From: Saccharothrix saharensis
GTDB taxonomy: Bacteria > Actinomycetota > Actinomycetes > Mycobacteriales > Pseudonocardiaceae
Assembly (NCBI RefSeq): GCF_006716745.1
Contig: NZ_VFPP01000001.1
Span: forward strand, 7,513,386 to 7,577,385
Direction of reading: 5' to 3'
DNA: 64,000 nt
The notes under the pieces were generated by a model. It saw only the letters and a program-made list of their open reading frames with translations, did not search any database and was not told where the DNA came from. Each line of letters begins with the position of its first letter. Positions within the stretch are counted from its first letter, which is position 1. This document shows positions 54,611 to 64,000 of this stretch, piece by piece. The position numbers were made by a program, and so were the translations under genes.

Positions 54611-55552
54611 TCAGTCGGGTTTCTCGTCGGGGTGGCGGTAGGCGTGGTTGAACGGGACGTCTTGCCGCCACAGGTCGCACAGTGCCCGGTTGAGTTCGAC
54701 TTCCTTCGACGGTGTGTCCGGCAGAGGTAGGTGGAGTGCCTTGAGCAGCTCGAAGCGGTGCAGGTCGAACGCGGTGTGCACGGTCTCGGCGTACGCCTCG
54801 GCCGCTCTCAACGCTCCGCTATGAGCGAGGACGCCTACGGCAACCGGCGCCAGGGCCAATAGCAGCCACCACCCCGATCGCACGAGCAGAGCCGCGGTGG
54901 CGATGGTGACCATGGCGGCGGTGGCCGTCATTCGCGCGCCGGCGTCGAACACGTCACGGCGGTCGTCGACGAGGGCACGCACGCGATCACTCAGCAGGGG
55001 GTAGAGCCGGGGCCACGCCACGACCGCGTCCAGCCCGTACGCGCGGCCCGCCGTGTCCTCCATGGCCGTCATGACGTTGCCCAGTGCCGTGGCGCGGACG
55101 AGGTGGTCGTCGGCCGGGAACCGGCGCGACAGCAGAGTTCCGGCCTCTCCTGCCCGGAGGACGACCTCCGGACCGGGTGGCTTGTCCGTGTTCAACTCGT
55201 CGGGTTGCGCGGCGGCCGCGAGCCGTCGCTTGCGACGCAACTGCCACGATCTGCCCAGTGCCCGCAGGACTCGGGGCCAGCGGCCCTCCAGAACCCGGAC
55301 CGCGGCCAGTTGGAGCGGTGCGAGCAGCAGTGCGATCAGGACGACTCCCAGCACGATCAGCAGCACCTGGCCCGGACCGAGCTTGGCTGTCGTCGCCCAG
55401 GCGCGGCCGAAGTCCGGGGGCCCGCCCGGCGCGCCCGCCCACACCAGCGTCAGGAGGAACCACGTACCCGCGAAGGTGGGCAGGAAGCTCACGGTGAAGA
55501 ACCGCAGCGACAGGATGTCGAGCGAGGACTTGGCGACGTCGGACGGGCTCAT
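54611..55552 (-). CDS. Hypothetical membrane protein of the CHAT operon
   Basis: A 313-aa protein with two N-terminal hydrophobic segments (residues ~16-38 and ~60-82) and a second pair near 210-250. Between them is a ~120-residue soluble part with arginine-rich and [13 protein letters not shown] motifs. No family recognised. The ATG overlaps the stop of the upstream small gene (ATGA), so its level is tied to that gene and to the CHAT protein. It may anchor the complex or be its membrane effector. Confidence 0.68.
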   Translation of the reverse strand: MSPSDVAKSSLDILSLRFFTVSFLPTFAGTWFLLTLVWAGAPGGPPDFGRAWATTAKLGPGQVLLIVLGVVLIALLLAPLQLAAVRVLEGRWPRVLRALGRSWQLRRKRRLAAAAQPDELNTDKPPGPEVVLRAGEAGTLLSRRFPADDHLVRATALGNVMTAMEDTAGRAYGLDAVVAWPRLYPLLSDRVRALVDDRRDVFDAGARMTATAAMVTIATAALLVRSGWWLLLALAPVAVGVLAHSGALRAAEAYAETVHTAFDLHRFELLKALHLPLPDTPSKEVELNRALCDLWRQDVPFNHAYRHPDEKPD

Positions 55553-55953
55553 GGTGCCAACCGCATCCGGCCGTGCCCGGCCTCCTCGCAGACCGGGTTG
55601 GTCCGCTCGTCGTAGAAGACGCGGTACACGGCGCGGTCGCAGGAGCCGCACTCGAAGCGGATCAGGCGGTACGCGGTGGACTGCCCCGGCTGGGCGGCGC
55701 GGTCGCCGTCGCCCAGAGCGCGGGTGGCGGTGGGGAACTCGGCCGCGATGAACGCGCGCGAGGTCGCGCCGACGGGTTGTCCCTCCACGGCGATGACGAC
55801 CTCGGCGGGGCCGGTGGTCTGGCGCAGGAACTGCTCCAACGCCCCCGCGGCGGTCGTGACCGGAGCGCCTGCGGGCAGGTCGACCGTGGTGCGCGGCAGG
55901 GTCGGCGGCAGATCGGGGTCGACCAGCAGGTCGTATCCCAGGGGAACGTCCAC
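55549..55953 (-). CDS. Small protein with C-terminal zinc-ribbon-like cysteines
   Basis: A 134-aa protein with an N-terminal beta-rich half and a C-terminal F-E-C-G-S-C-D-R-A-V-Y-R-V-F-Y-D-E-R-T-N with a further cysteine (P-V-C-E-E), suggesting metal binding. GTG 55953 is preferred because GAGGAG lies about eight bases upstream; ATG 55959 would be too close to it. It lies between the CHAT gene (25 bp) and the membrane-protein gene (4-bp overlap). It could be the substrate or adaptor of the CHAT peptidase (inference from position). Confidence 0.6.
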   Translation of the reverse strand: MDVPLGYDLLVDPDLPPTLPRTTVDLPAGAPVTTAAGALEQFLRQTTGPAEVVIAVEGQPVGATSRAFIAAEFPTATRALGDGDRAAQPGQSTAYRLIRFECGSCDRAVYRVFYDERTNPVCEEAGHGRMRLAP

Positions 55954-55978
55954 TCCCATACTCCTCGGTGGTGACGGT

Positions 55979-58900
55979 TCACGGGCCGACGTGCACGTAA
56001 CAGGCCCACACGTCCGGGCGGCGCGGCACCCGGCGGCGCAGTTCCCGGGTAGCCCGGTGCAGCGCGACGGGCGCCGCGTCGACGCCGCCCAGTTCGACAA
56101 GCGTGGCATAGGCGACATCGGCGACCGCCGGGGACTGGCCGTCGTCGGCCGACCACAGGGTGGCGATGACATGCCGGTACCCCGCCACGGACATGCCGGT
56201 CGCGAGGGTGATCGACTCGTCGATCAGCGGGATCCCGCCGACCGCCGTGTCGCACGCCGACAGGAAGGCCAGCTCTGCCCGCCGCAACCGCAGCGCGTCC
56301 ACGTCCCGCACGGCGAGGGTGCGGTCCCAGAGCCGGATCTGTCCACTGCCGGGGTCGGTGACGTCCTGGTGGCCGTGGCAGGCGAAGTGGACCCAGTCGT
56401 GGTCGCCGAGGTGGCGTTCGACGGCGTCGCGGGTCGCTTCGGCGCCGCGCAGCACGGTGGGTGTCGTCCAGGGCGCCAACCGTGCACGTACCACGCGCAG
56501 CTCTTCGTCGACCGCGGGCAGCGGCGCGTGCCCCGGCGTCTTGGGCAAGCCGACCGCCAGCACCGACGGGGTGGTGTCGGACACGGGGCGGGCTCGCGCC
56601 GAGGCCAGGACCGACAACGTCGGGGTGTACGAGGAGATCACCCGGTCGAGCACGCTCTGCCCGCCGCCGCTCGCGGCGTGGATCGGCAGGAAGGACAGCG
56701 GGCCGACCGGGCACCACCAGACGCGGGGCCACACGTCCTCACCGGGTTCGTCGTGGTGCCCCAGGCGCGCCAGCACAGGCCGCGCGATCGTCCGCCACAG
56801 TTCCGCCAGCAGCGACCGGAGGACCGTGCGCGCCGCCGCGACCTCCGCCAGGCCGCCTCCCGGCAAGCGCGCCATCGCCTCGAGCAGCGTGTTGAACATG
56901 CGGAGCGCGCTGTCCAGGTCGAGGTCCAGCGGCACGACGTCGACCCCTTCGGCGGTGACGATCAGCGCATCGCAGCGGAGGTTGCTGGTGTTGACCACGA
57001 CAACCGGGCCACCGGCGGCGGCGCGGGCCAACTCGTCGAACGGCGTGGGCAGGAGGAGGTGCTCGAAGCCGGGTAACCGCCGCACCCGAGCGAGTTGCTC
57101 CTCCCACTCGGCCACCAATCGCATCCGCTCGTCGCGTCGCCGCCCCGCCGAGCCGGCGCCGAGGTCCGCCTGTCCGGCCTCCTCGGTCTCGGCCGCGTCG
57201 AGCGCGGTGCGCAACTCGGTGAGTCGTTGGGCCGCCTCGGGGTGGTGTTCGGCGAGGGTCGAGAGGTCCTGCCGCGACCGGAGCGCGTCGGACCACAGCA
57301 CCGAACGCCCGTGGTCGAGCAGTTCGACGGCCCGCTTCGGCTGTCCTTCCACCAGCGCGCACGCCGCCGCGTCCGCCGCCGCACCGGACCACTCGGCGAT
57401 GAGGGACTGCCTGGTGACCCGGTCCAGCCTGCGACCGGTCAGTGCGGGCAGCAGGGCGATCGCCGCGGTGAACCCGTCGAGTGCCGATCTGTGGTCCCCG
57501 CGCGTCATCGCCAACACGGCCCAGTGCCGCGCCGCCCGGGCGCGGACGGCCGGCAGGTCGCGTGGATCGGAGGCCGCCTCCCGGTACGCCGCGATGGCGG
57601 CCTCGGCGTCCGCGGGATCGCCGGACGCGACGAACCGGCGGTGCAGGGCGGCCCCGATCACCATGTGGTGGGCCGCGCGCCCCGGGATGTCGGGCGGCAG
57701 CAGGTCCAGCACCTGCCGGTGGAAGTCGACGGCGCGGTCCAACCCCTCCGGCCGCCCGTCGGCCGTGGCGAAGGCGATGTTGCCGAGCAGACCCAGCAGG
57801 TCGACGCGTTCGTCGCCCGTGGAGGCACGGGCCAGTGCGGTGTGGCACAGCCGCTCGGCTTCGGCGAGGTCGTCCCGATCGCCGGCGGAGCCCTCCGACC
57901 TGCTCGCCAGCACGTTGGCGAGGTGGCGCGCCACCTTGGGCCACAGGACGTGCGTCGCACCGATCCTGGCGAACGCCTCCCGCGCCAACGAGATGGCCTC
58001 CCGCCGGTCGGCCGGGTCGTTGCGCATGCCGTGGCGGTGCACCAGCGCCCTGCTGAGGGTGGTCAGCGGGACGGCTCGGTCCAGGTGGCCCGGGGGGATC
58101 ATCCGGACGGCGTGCCGACCGACCTCGATCGCCTCGTCCAGGTCGGCGGGCTCGCCGGTGTGCCGGTACCGCCACGTCAACGCCCGGCAGAACGCGTCCG
58201 CGCAGGCCGCGTGGTTGGAGGAACCCGGACGCGACGCCGCGACGGCGGAACGCCCCACCCGCACCGCTTCGTCGAGGTCCGCCACACGCCCGAAGCGCAC
58301 GTAGCGCCGCACCAGGGCGGAGGTGAGCCCGGTGAGGACGGTGTCGCGCCCGGCATACCCATCGGGCATGATCCGCGACGCGCGTCGGTGGCACTCCACG
58401 GCCTGGTCGATCAGGTCGACCTCGCCGCTGCGCTCGAACCGCGTCACGAGCTGGTGCGCCAACAGGTTCAGGCCCCTGACCTTCTCCGCGTGACCGGCCG
58501 GCATCACGGCGACGACCTCCTCGGCCAGCGCGGTGGCTTCGTGCAGGTCGTCCTCGTCCCCGAAGTGCTCATATCCGACCGAGAGCGCCACGCCCAACGC
58601 CCACAGCCTGGCTGCTCGGGTGTCGGGGGTGGCGTCGGCCGCGGTCTCCCGGGCCGCCGCACGTCCTGCGGCGATGGCCTCCCGGAGGTCCTCGGCGTCG
58701 CCCGCGTGCTTGAACCTGATCCGCAGGGCGATGCACAGGTTGCTCCGGTGCGTCGCGGGATCGTCGCCGTGCGACGCCGCGACCCGTGCCGCCGTGCGGA
58801 AGAGGGTGATCGCCTCGTCCAGGTCCGCGCGGTCACCCCATTGTTCGAACCGGCTCCGCAACGCCACCGCCAGGACCCCGAGGGGTCCCGCGCGGCGCGG

Positions 58901-59635
58901 GTCGTCCGGCGCTGCGGACTTGACGGCTTCCCGGCCCACCCGGATGGCTTCCTCGGCGTACTCCGGCAAGCCGGTGCGGTCGAAGAGCATCCTGGCGCAA
59001 TTGGCCAGGCCTGCGAGCAGGTGCGTCCGGGAGTCGTCGTCGGCCGCCGCCACGGCCTCCCGGAACAGCGGCAAGGCGTGTTCACCGTCGGCCACCAGGC
59101 CCGAGCTGTGGTACCGGGTGAGCCACACGTGGCCGGTGTCGTGCAGGCACCCCGCCCGCAGCGGATGACCGGCCGGCAGCTCCGCGACCGCCAGGGCGAA
59201 CAGCCCGATCGCGCGGTCGACCAGGGTCAGGTCGCCCAGCGCGACCCCCTTGTCGGCCATCACCCGCCCATTGGCGATCAACTCGTTCACGCGCTGATCG
59301 AGCAGCAACTCGGCCGCGTTGTCCAAGTACCCCCGCACTTGCGGGGGTACCCGGTCCGGCGCGATGTCGCGCACCATACGGAACAACCCGAGCGCCCTGC
59401 GGAGGTCCGGACCGTCCTGCCCGCTCGGCAACGCCAGGTAGCGGGCCCAGTGCAGCAACCCCACCCACATCAGGATTTCCGGGTCGTGCATGCGCGGGTC
59501 CTGCTCCGCGACGGCGAGCCGCATGAGGTCCCCGGCCTCGACCAGCGATCGGGGGTCGAGGACTGCGGCAGCATCAGAGGGGCCGCGGGACTCCATGATG
59601 CGGGCTCTGATCGACTTCAGGAGTTCCTCGCGCAT
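55979..59635 (-). CDS. CHAT-domain peptidase with N-terminal TPR-like repeats
   Basis: A 1218-aa protein. Residues ~130-740 are at least ten ~50-residue helical repeats with the pattern D-L-D-E-A-I, then G-R-x-A-V and P-x-x-x-x-R, typical of actinobacterial CHAT proteins. The last ~330 residues form a caspase-like CHAT domain: W-W-C-P-V-G-P, catalytic His in F-A-C-H-G-H (about residue 1087) and Cys in F-L-S-A-C-D-T-A (about 1128). CHAT peptidases cleave partner proteins on infection or stress signals, as in caspase-like defence modules. It starts at ATG 59635, 56 bp from a divergent relative, and leads an operon with a small Cys protein and a membrane protein. Confidence 0.88.
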   Translation of the reverse strand: MREELLKSIRARIMESRGPSDAAAVLDPRSLVEAGDLMRLAVAEQDPRMHDPEILMWVGLLHWARYLALPSGQDGPDLRRALGLFRMVRDIAPDRVPPQVRGYLDNAAELLLDQRVNELIANGRVMADKGVALGDLTLVDRAIGLFALAVAELPAGHPLRAGCLHDTGHVWLTRYHSSGLVADGEHALPLFREAVAAADDDSRTHLLAGLANCARMLFDRTGLPEYAEEAIRVGREAVKSAAPDDPRRAGPLGVLAVALRSRFEQWGDRADLDEAITLFRTAARVAASHGDDPATHRSNLCIALRIRFKHAGDAEDLREAIAAGRAAARETAADATPDTRAARLWALGVALSVGYEHFGDEDDLHEATALAEEVVAVMPAGHAEKVRGLNLLAHQLVTRFERSGEVDLIDQAVECHRRASRIMPDGYAGRDTVLTGLTSALVRRYVRFGRVADLDEAVRVGRSAVAASRPGSSNHAACADAFCRALTWRYRHTGEPADLDEAIEVGRHAVRMIPPGHLDRAVPLTTLSRALVHRHGMRNDPADRREAISLAREAFARIGATHVLWPKVARHLANVLASRSEGSAGDRDDLAEAERLCHTALARASTGDERVDLLGLLGNIAFATADGRPEGLDRAVDFHRQVLDLLPPDIPGRAAHHMVIGAALHRRFVASGDPADAEAAIAAYREAASDPRDLPAVRARAARHWAVLAMTRGDHRSALDGFTAAIALLPALTGRRLDRVTRQSLIAEWSGAAADAAACALVEGQPKRAVELLDHGRSVLWSDALRSRQDLSTLAEHHPEAAQRLTELRTALDAAETEEAGQADLGAGSAGRRRDERMRLVAEWEEQLARVRRLPGFEHLLLPTPFDELARAAAGGPVVVVNTSNLRCDALIVTAEGVDVVPLDLDLDSALRMFNTLLEAMARLPGGGLAEVAAARTVLRSLLAELWRTIARPVLARLGHHDEPGEDVWPRVWWCPVGPLSFLPIHAASGGGQSVLDRVISSYTPTLSVLASARARPVSDTTPSVLAVGLPKTPGHAPLPAVDEELRVVRARLAPWTTPTVLRGAEATRDAVERHLGDHDWVHFACHGHQDVTDPGSGQIRLWDRTLAVRDVDALRLRRAELAFLSACDTAVGGIPLIDESITLATGMSVAGYRHVIATLWSADDGQSPAVADVAYATLVELGGVDAAPVALHRATRELRRRVPRRPDVWACYVHVGP

Positions 59636-59691
59636 GATCGGTTGTCGTCCGCGGCCCGCCTGTCGTTAGCGCTTCCCGCTACTGTGGAAGG

Positions 59692-62600
59692 GTGTCGTCA
59701 CGAGACCGTGCGCTCGCGGCCGTTCGACGCCGGCTGGACCGTGCGGCGCGGGACCCGTCGGTCGTGCTGGGCGCGGAGGTCGAGGCGGAGCTGCACGAGC
59801 TGATGCGGCTCGTTCCGGACCCGGACGCGGATCCCGCGGCGGTGGAGGCGGTCGGGTGGCTCTACTGGGTGCGTTACCGGGAACTGCCGGACGGCCCTGA
59901 GCGCTACACGGCCATGATGGCCGCGGGTGCGTTGTTGTCGCGGCTGTACCGGGCGACGCCGGAGAAGATCCCCCACGAGCTGCGCCTGCCGGCACCGGAC
60001 GATCCCGGCAGCTTGACCCGACGGGCCGTCGAACTGACCCTGCGGTTCGAGGCCGAGGGGGACGTGGCGGCGTTGGACGAGTCGGTCCGCCTGTACCGCA
60101 GGGCCTTGGCGACCATGTCGACCGACGACCCCCATCTGGGCCTGTGCTGCCAGATGCTGAGCACCGCGCTGCGCTACGGCGGTGACCCTGGTGTCCTCCC
60201 GGAGTCGGTGGAGCTGGCCCGAGCGGCGCTGTCCGTCACGCCGGCGGACCACGAGTACCGAGCCGACCGCTTGAGCAACCTCGGCCACGCCCACCTCGCG
60301 GTGTTCGACCACGGCGGTGACGCCGACGCCCTGTGGGAGGCGGTGGCGTGTTTCGGGCAGGCGGTCGCGGCGTCCGACGACCACCCCCACGCCGCATCCC
60401 TGCTGGTCGACCTGAGCCGGGCGTTGCAGAAGACCTACCGGCACCACGGTGACGTTCCGGCGCTGCTGGAAGCCGTGCGGGTCGCGCGCCGAGCCGCGGC
60501 CGCACCCCCGGACGGGCGGGCCGACACCGCCGATCTCCTGTCCCACCTCGGGGTCGACCTCCAGACGGCCCACGAACAGCGCGGCGACGATCCGGCGTTG
60601 GTCCCGGAAGCCCTCCGGGCAGGCCGGGAGGCGCTGGCGGTCGCGCCGCCGGACCACCCCCACCGGCACATGTTCCTGGGCAACCTCAGCACGGCGCTGC
60701 GCATGTCCCACGAGCAGACCGGCGACATCGAGACCCTGTTGGAGGCACTGGAGATCGGGCGCGAAGCGGTGACCGCCGCCCCGGCCGACAGCCCCGACCG
60801 CGCCGCCTACCAGAGCAACCTCGCGGGGGTCCTGGCGACCTGGTCTGAATTGCGCGGTGACGTCAACGCCCTGGAGGACGCGGTCCGGCTCGGCCGCGAG
60901 GCCGTGGCCGCCACGCCACCGGAGCACACCGGCCGACTCCCGCGCCTGAACAACCTCGCCCTCGCACTGCACAGCCTGTACCTGCGCAACCGGGACGTCG
61001 ACCTCCTGGCGGAGGCGGTGCAGGTCGGTCGGCAGGCTGTGGTTTCCGCTCCCCCCGACCACCCGGGCAGGGCCAGGACGCTGCTCAACCTCGGTGTGGT
61101 CCTGGAAAGCTTGGCCGACCGCACCAAGGAGGCGGGGGTCATGGCGGAGGCGGTGGGCGCGTTCCGGGAGTCGGTGGCCGCCGCCCGGCGGGCCGGGCTT
61201 CCGCTGGACATCCACCTCAACAGCCTGTGCGTCGCCCTGCGGACGTCCTTCGAGCACACAGGGAACACCGACATCCTGCGCGAAGCGGTGCAGGTCGGCA
61301 AGGCTGCGGCCACGGCCGTCCCGGGCAACACCGCGCACCGCGCCCGCGCCCTGCTCAACCTGGCGTCGTCCGCGCAGCGACTGGCCGAGGAGGACGGTTC
61401 CACCGATGCCCGCTCCGATGCGCGGACGGCCTTCGAAGAGGTGACGACACTGCTCGCCGCGCCCGTCCAGCTTCGCATCACCGCCTGGTGGGGGTTGGGG
61501 CGGACGTGCACCACCGCCGAGGAAGCCCTGGGTGCCTACGAGCAGGCCGTGGAGCTGCTCCAGCAGGTGGCGCCGCGCGCGCTCGCGCACCAGGACCGGG
61601 TGCACGTGCTGAGCGAGACCCACCAGCTGCCCGCCGAGGCGGCGTCGGTCGCCATCGCCGCGGGCCGCCCGGACCGGGCCGTCGCGCTGCTCGAACGCGC
61701 CCGCGGCACACTCCTCGCCGAAGCCGTCGGCGCTCGCCACGACCTCCGCGAGCTGCACGACCGGGCACCTTCGCTGGCCGACGAGTTCGACCGGCTGCGC
61801 GCCGCGCTCGACGACCCCGAGTCGGCCGACGCCACGCAGCGGCACCGGTTGGGCGGCGAGTGGGAGTCGCTGCTGGACCGCGTTCGCGCGCTGCCCGGCT
61901 TCCACGGCTTCCTGCGCACGCCCCCGGTGGAGGCGCTGCGCCGCGACGACGGCCCCGTCGTGCTGCTCAACCTGAGCCGACAGCGGTGCGACGCCCTCGT
62001 CATCACCCCTGCCGCCGGCCCTCCGGTGCGCCTGGTGCCCCTGCCCGACGCCGAACCGCGCCGGGTCCGCGCCGAGATCGGCCGGTTCCTCCTGGCCGCG
62101 GACGCCTTCGTGGACCCCGACCGGCCACTGGCCGACAAGCTGACCGCCGCGGCGGACGTGCGGGACGTGCTGGCCTGGACCTGGGACGCGATCGCCGGGC
62201 CGGTCCTGGACGCGCTCGGGCTGGCCCGGCCGCCCGGACCCGGCGCGGACTGGCCGCGGGTGTGGTGGTGCCCGGTCGGTCCGGTCGCCTACCTGCCGCT
62301 GCACGCCGCCGGCCGCCACACCGGCCCCGACGCCCTGTCGGTGATGGACTGCGTCGTCTCCTCCTACACCCCGACGGCCAACGCCCTGAGCCGCGACGGC
62401 ACGCCCGCCACCGCCACGGCCGGCACCGGCACGCCCGCCAAGGCGCTCGTCGTGGCCATGCCGGAGACCCCACGAGCCGCTCCGCTGCCCGGCGCGCTGG
62501 CCGAGGCGGGGCTGGTGGCGGAGTTCGTCCCCGGTTCGAGCCTGCTGATCGGGCCGGACGCCACCCGTGACGCGGTCCTGGCCGCCCTGCCGCGGCACGG

Positions 62601-63038
62601 TCTCGTGCACCTGGCGTGCCACGGGCACAGCGACTGGAATGCCCGCGCGGACAGCCGGCTGCTGCTGCACGACCACGCCGACAACCCGCTCACCATCGGC
62701 GCCCTGTCACGGCTCCGCCTGCCCGACGCCGAGCTGGCCTACCTGGCGGCGTGCAGCACCACCAGGGCGCACCCCAGCGTGGTCGACGAGGCCGTGCACA
62801 TCACCGCTGCGTTCCGGATCGCCGGGTACCGGCACGTGGTCGCACGCTGTGGCCCATCGACGACGCGGTCGCCACCAGGACCACCCGGGAGGTGTACTCG
62901 GCGCTCACCGACGACGGGCGCCGCCCACCCGACACCGCCCACACGGCGCACGCCCTGCACCGCGCGATCCGGCGGCTCCGCGACAGCCACCCGCGCAACC
63001 CCCTGCTCTGGGCAGCGCACATCCACGTCGGGCCGTGA
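59692..63038 (+). pseudogene. Second CHAT-TPR protein, frameshifted near the 3' end
   Basis: GTG start, TPR-like repeats (~residues 60-620, pattern G-R-E-A-V/L, then A-P-P-D-H-P), then a CHAT domain with W-W-C-P-V-G-P, catalytic His in L-A-C-H-G-H-S-D and Cys in Y-L-A-A-C-S-T-T. One base is missing near 62843: the expected continuation L-W-P-I-D-D-A-V-A-T-R-T-T lies in the next frame and runs to a proper stop at 63038. As written, the last ~60 residues are replaced by ~115 unrelated ones ending at 63192. Both catalytic residues precede the shift, so activity may survive, or the base may be a sequencing error. Confidence 0.75.
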
Positions 63039-63289
63039 CGGCGCTCATCGTGCCGGTGCCGAGTCGCTACCGGTCGCGCGGCGTCCACGCAGAACCAGTC
63101 GCCGTCGTCATCCGCACACCGCGCCAAATCCGCGCCCTGGTCCAGAAGGTCACCGAGCACCACGTCCAGCATCGACGACCGAAGGACTCTGACAACCACG
63201 ACCGCACCCTCCGACAGCGCCGCGTCACTCCCGCCATCGACGCCACCCGCTGGGGACACCACCCTGGCCGCCGAATCCGCTCACGACGT

Positions 63290-63571
63290 CACCTGGCAGT
63301 CCCCATGGGCCACCGGCACCGGACCAGCACCGCCCACCGTGCCACCCTCACCGGCTGGGTGCGGGCGGTGGCGTGGACGTACATCGACGGCCGGCCGGTC
63401 GCCGTCACCGGCAGAGACGACAGCACGGTGTGGGACTTGGCCGACGGCACCGGGCCAGTGATCGTTCGGCGGGAAGTTCGGGAGCAGACCTCCTTCAGGA
63501 AAGCATCACATCTACGGTCAGGCTCGTCTGTTCTCGATGATGAAGCTGCTGGTCGCGCGTCTATGGTTTGA
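63290..63571 (+). pseudogene. WD40-repeat protein remnant
   Basis: The frame contains G-W-V-R-A-V-A-W-T-Y-I-D-G-R-P-V-A-V-T-G and S-T-V-W-D-L-A-D-G-T, a single WD40 blade as found in actinobacterial WD40/STAND proteins. It is cut off on both sides. It may be a relic of another sensor gene. Confidence 0.5.
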
Positions 63572-64000
63572 TCAACATCCCGCTCGCAGGGGTGACCACC
63601 GTGGAATCGGCTGCTGCCGCGTGCTGGTCCACGTCCCCATGGCGCGGGCTGGTGCCGTCGCGGGGTGATGCCTGGTGATCGATCGGTCCGCCTGCGCAGG
63701 TCGGTCCAGCGAGGAACAGGTAGGGCAACCGGAGCGGCGCAGCCGGCCGTCGTGCCGTCAGCCGGGATCGACGTTGTGGCGGCCCGCAGCCCGCGGCCCG
63801 CAGCCCGCAGGTGCCGGGTGATCCGGTGACGTTCCGGTTCCCGGGCGCGCCCTGGCGGGGAAGACCGTGGACGGCCCGCTTCAAAACGGGTTCAAAGGTG
63901 GTTGAAGGAGGACCGAAGCCGATCTCCGCACACTCGCAGCGATGGTGGCCGGTGGGGCGCCGGCCGCGTGTTGTGGGGGGCGATGGTGAGAGTTCGAAGA
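63572..64000. other. Non-coding end of window
   Basis: About 430 bp with no supported gene. A short GC-rich run at 63781-63810 repeats GCCCGCA four times with small changes. Confidence 0.4.

Noticed and set aside
59698-62676. 992-codon minus-strand frame opposite the second CHAT gene
   Set aside because: Val/Gly/Gln/Arg-rich with no domain; the plus strand contains recognisable TPR and CHAT motifs.
63781-63810. GCCCGCA repeats as a functional element
   Set aside because: Four short imperfect copies in non-coding GC-rich DNA; most likely slippage.

Overview
The window is GC-rich DNA from an actinomycete. A modular type I PKS, an SsgB-like sporulation/cell-division regulator, an xis/int-type island, STAND/SARP regulators and CHAT-TPR proteins together suggest a filamentous member of the Pseudonocardiales or a relative. 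That placement is inference; no rRNA or housekeeping phylogenetic marker is present.

Region 1 (1-11.7 kb) looks like the edge of a biosynthetic cluster. It holds the 3' end of a PKS gene (KR-ACP, no thioesterase), a YnfA-type membrane protein, a metal-type MerR regulator, an amino-acid permease, and a SAM-cycle module: a SAM-dependent methyltransferase followed by a second MerR regulator, with metK and ahcY on the opposite strand. A nearly identical MerR-type promoter/operator (TTGACT, 19-bp spacer with a dyad, GAGACT) lies upstream of both the methyltransferase and metK. This suggests one regulon for SAM supply, SAM use and SAH removal. An enoyl-CoA hydratase homologue, a free-standing PKS-dehydratase-like protein and an MFS exporter complete the region.

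Region 2 (11.7-15.8 kb) is a decayed edge. It has a 31-aa membrane peptide coupled to a pentapeptide-repeat protein, then a frameshifted IS3-type element with perfect 20-bp ends that cut off the N-terminus of a tyrosine integrase, which is also frameshifted at its C-terminus.

Region 3 (15.83-46.32 kb) is a ~30.4-kb genomic island bounded by 47-bp direct repeats of the 3' half of tRNA-Val(GAC), with xis and a frameshifted integrase at the tRNA end. The cargo resembles a set of NTP-dependent conflict/defence systems. It includes a STAND protein; a XRE/ImmA pair divergent from a ubiquitin-like operon (Ub-like, E2-like without cysteine, JAB-E1 fusion); two tandem micro-ORFs before an RRE-ThiF protein; an NB-ARC/TPR STAND protein; a seven-gene overlapping operon (kinase with GUN4-like tail, SPFH protein with an internal triplicated repeat, Hsp70, FN3 protein, two GTPases, membrane peptide); a SARP-type 1322-aa STAND protein; and a nucleotidyl-cyclase-like protein. 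Four of these proteins share a short N-terminal G-x-V-V-x-A-G motif resembling RHIM/bacterial amyloid signalling sequences.

Region 4 (46.3-48.8 kb) is backbone-like: tRNA-Val(GAC), tRNA-Cys(GCA), tRNA-Gly(GCC), an SsgB-like gene, an ECF-sigma pseudogene, a PGPGW membrane protein and tRNA-Val(CAC).

Region 5 (48.8-64 kb) begins with a third, heavily frameshifted integrase next to tRNA-Val(CAC). It then carries secreted proteins (two divergent paralogues), two transposase pseudogenes, and two divergent CHAT-protease/TPR genes. One CHAT gene leads a three-gene operon with a small Cys-rich protein and a membrane protein; the other is frameshifted near its 3' end. A WD40 remnant follows.
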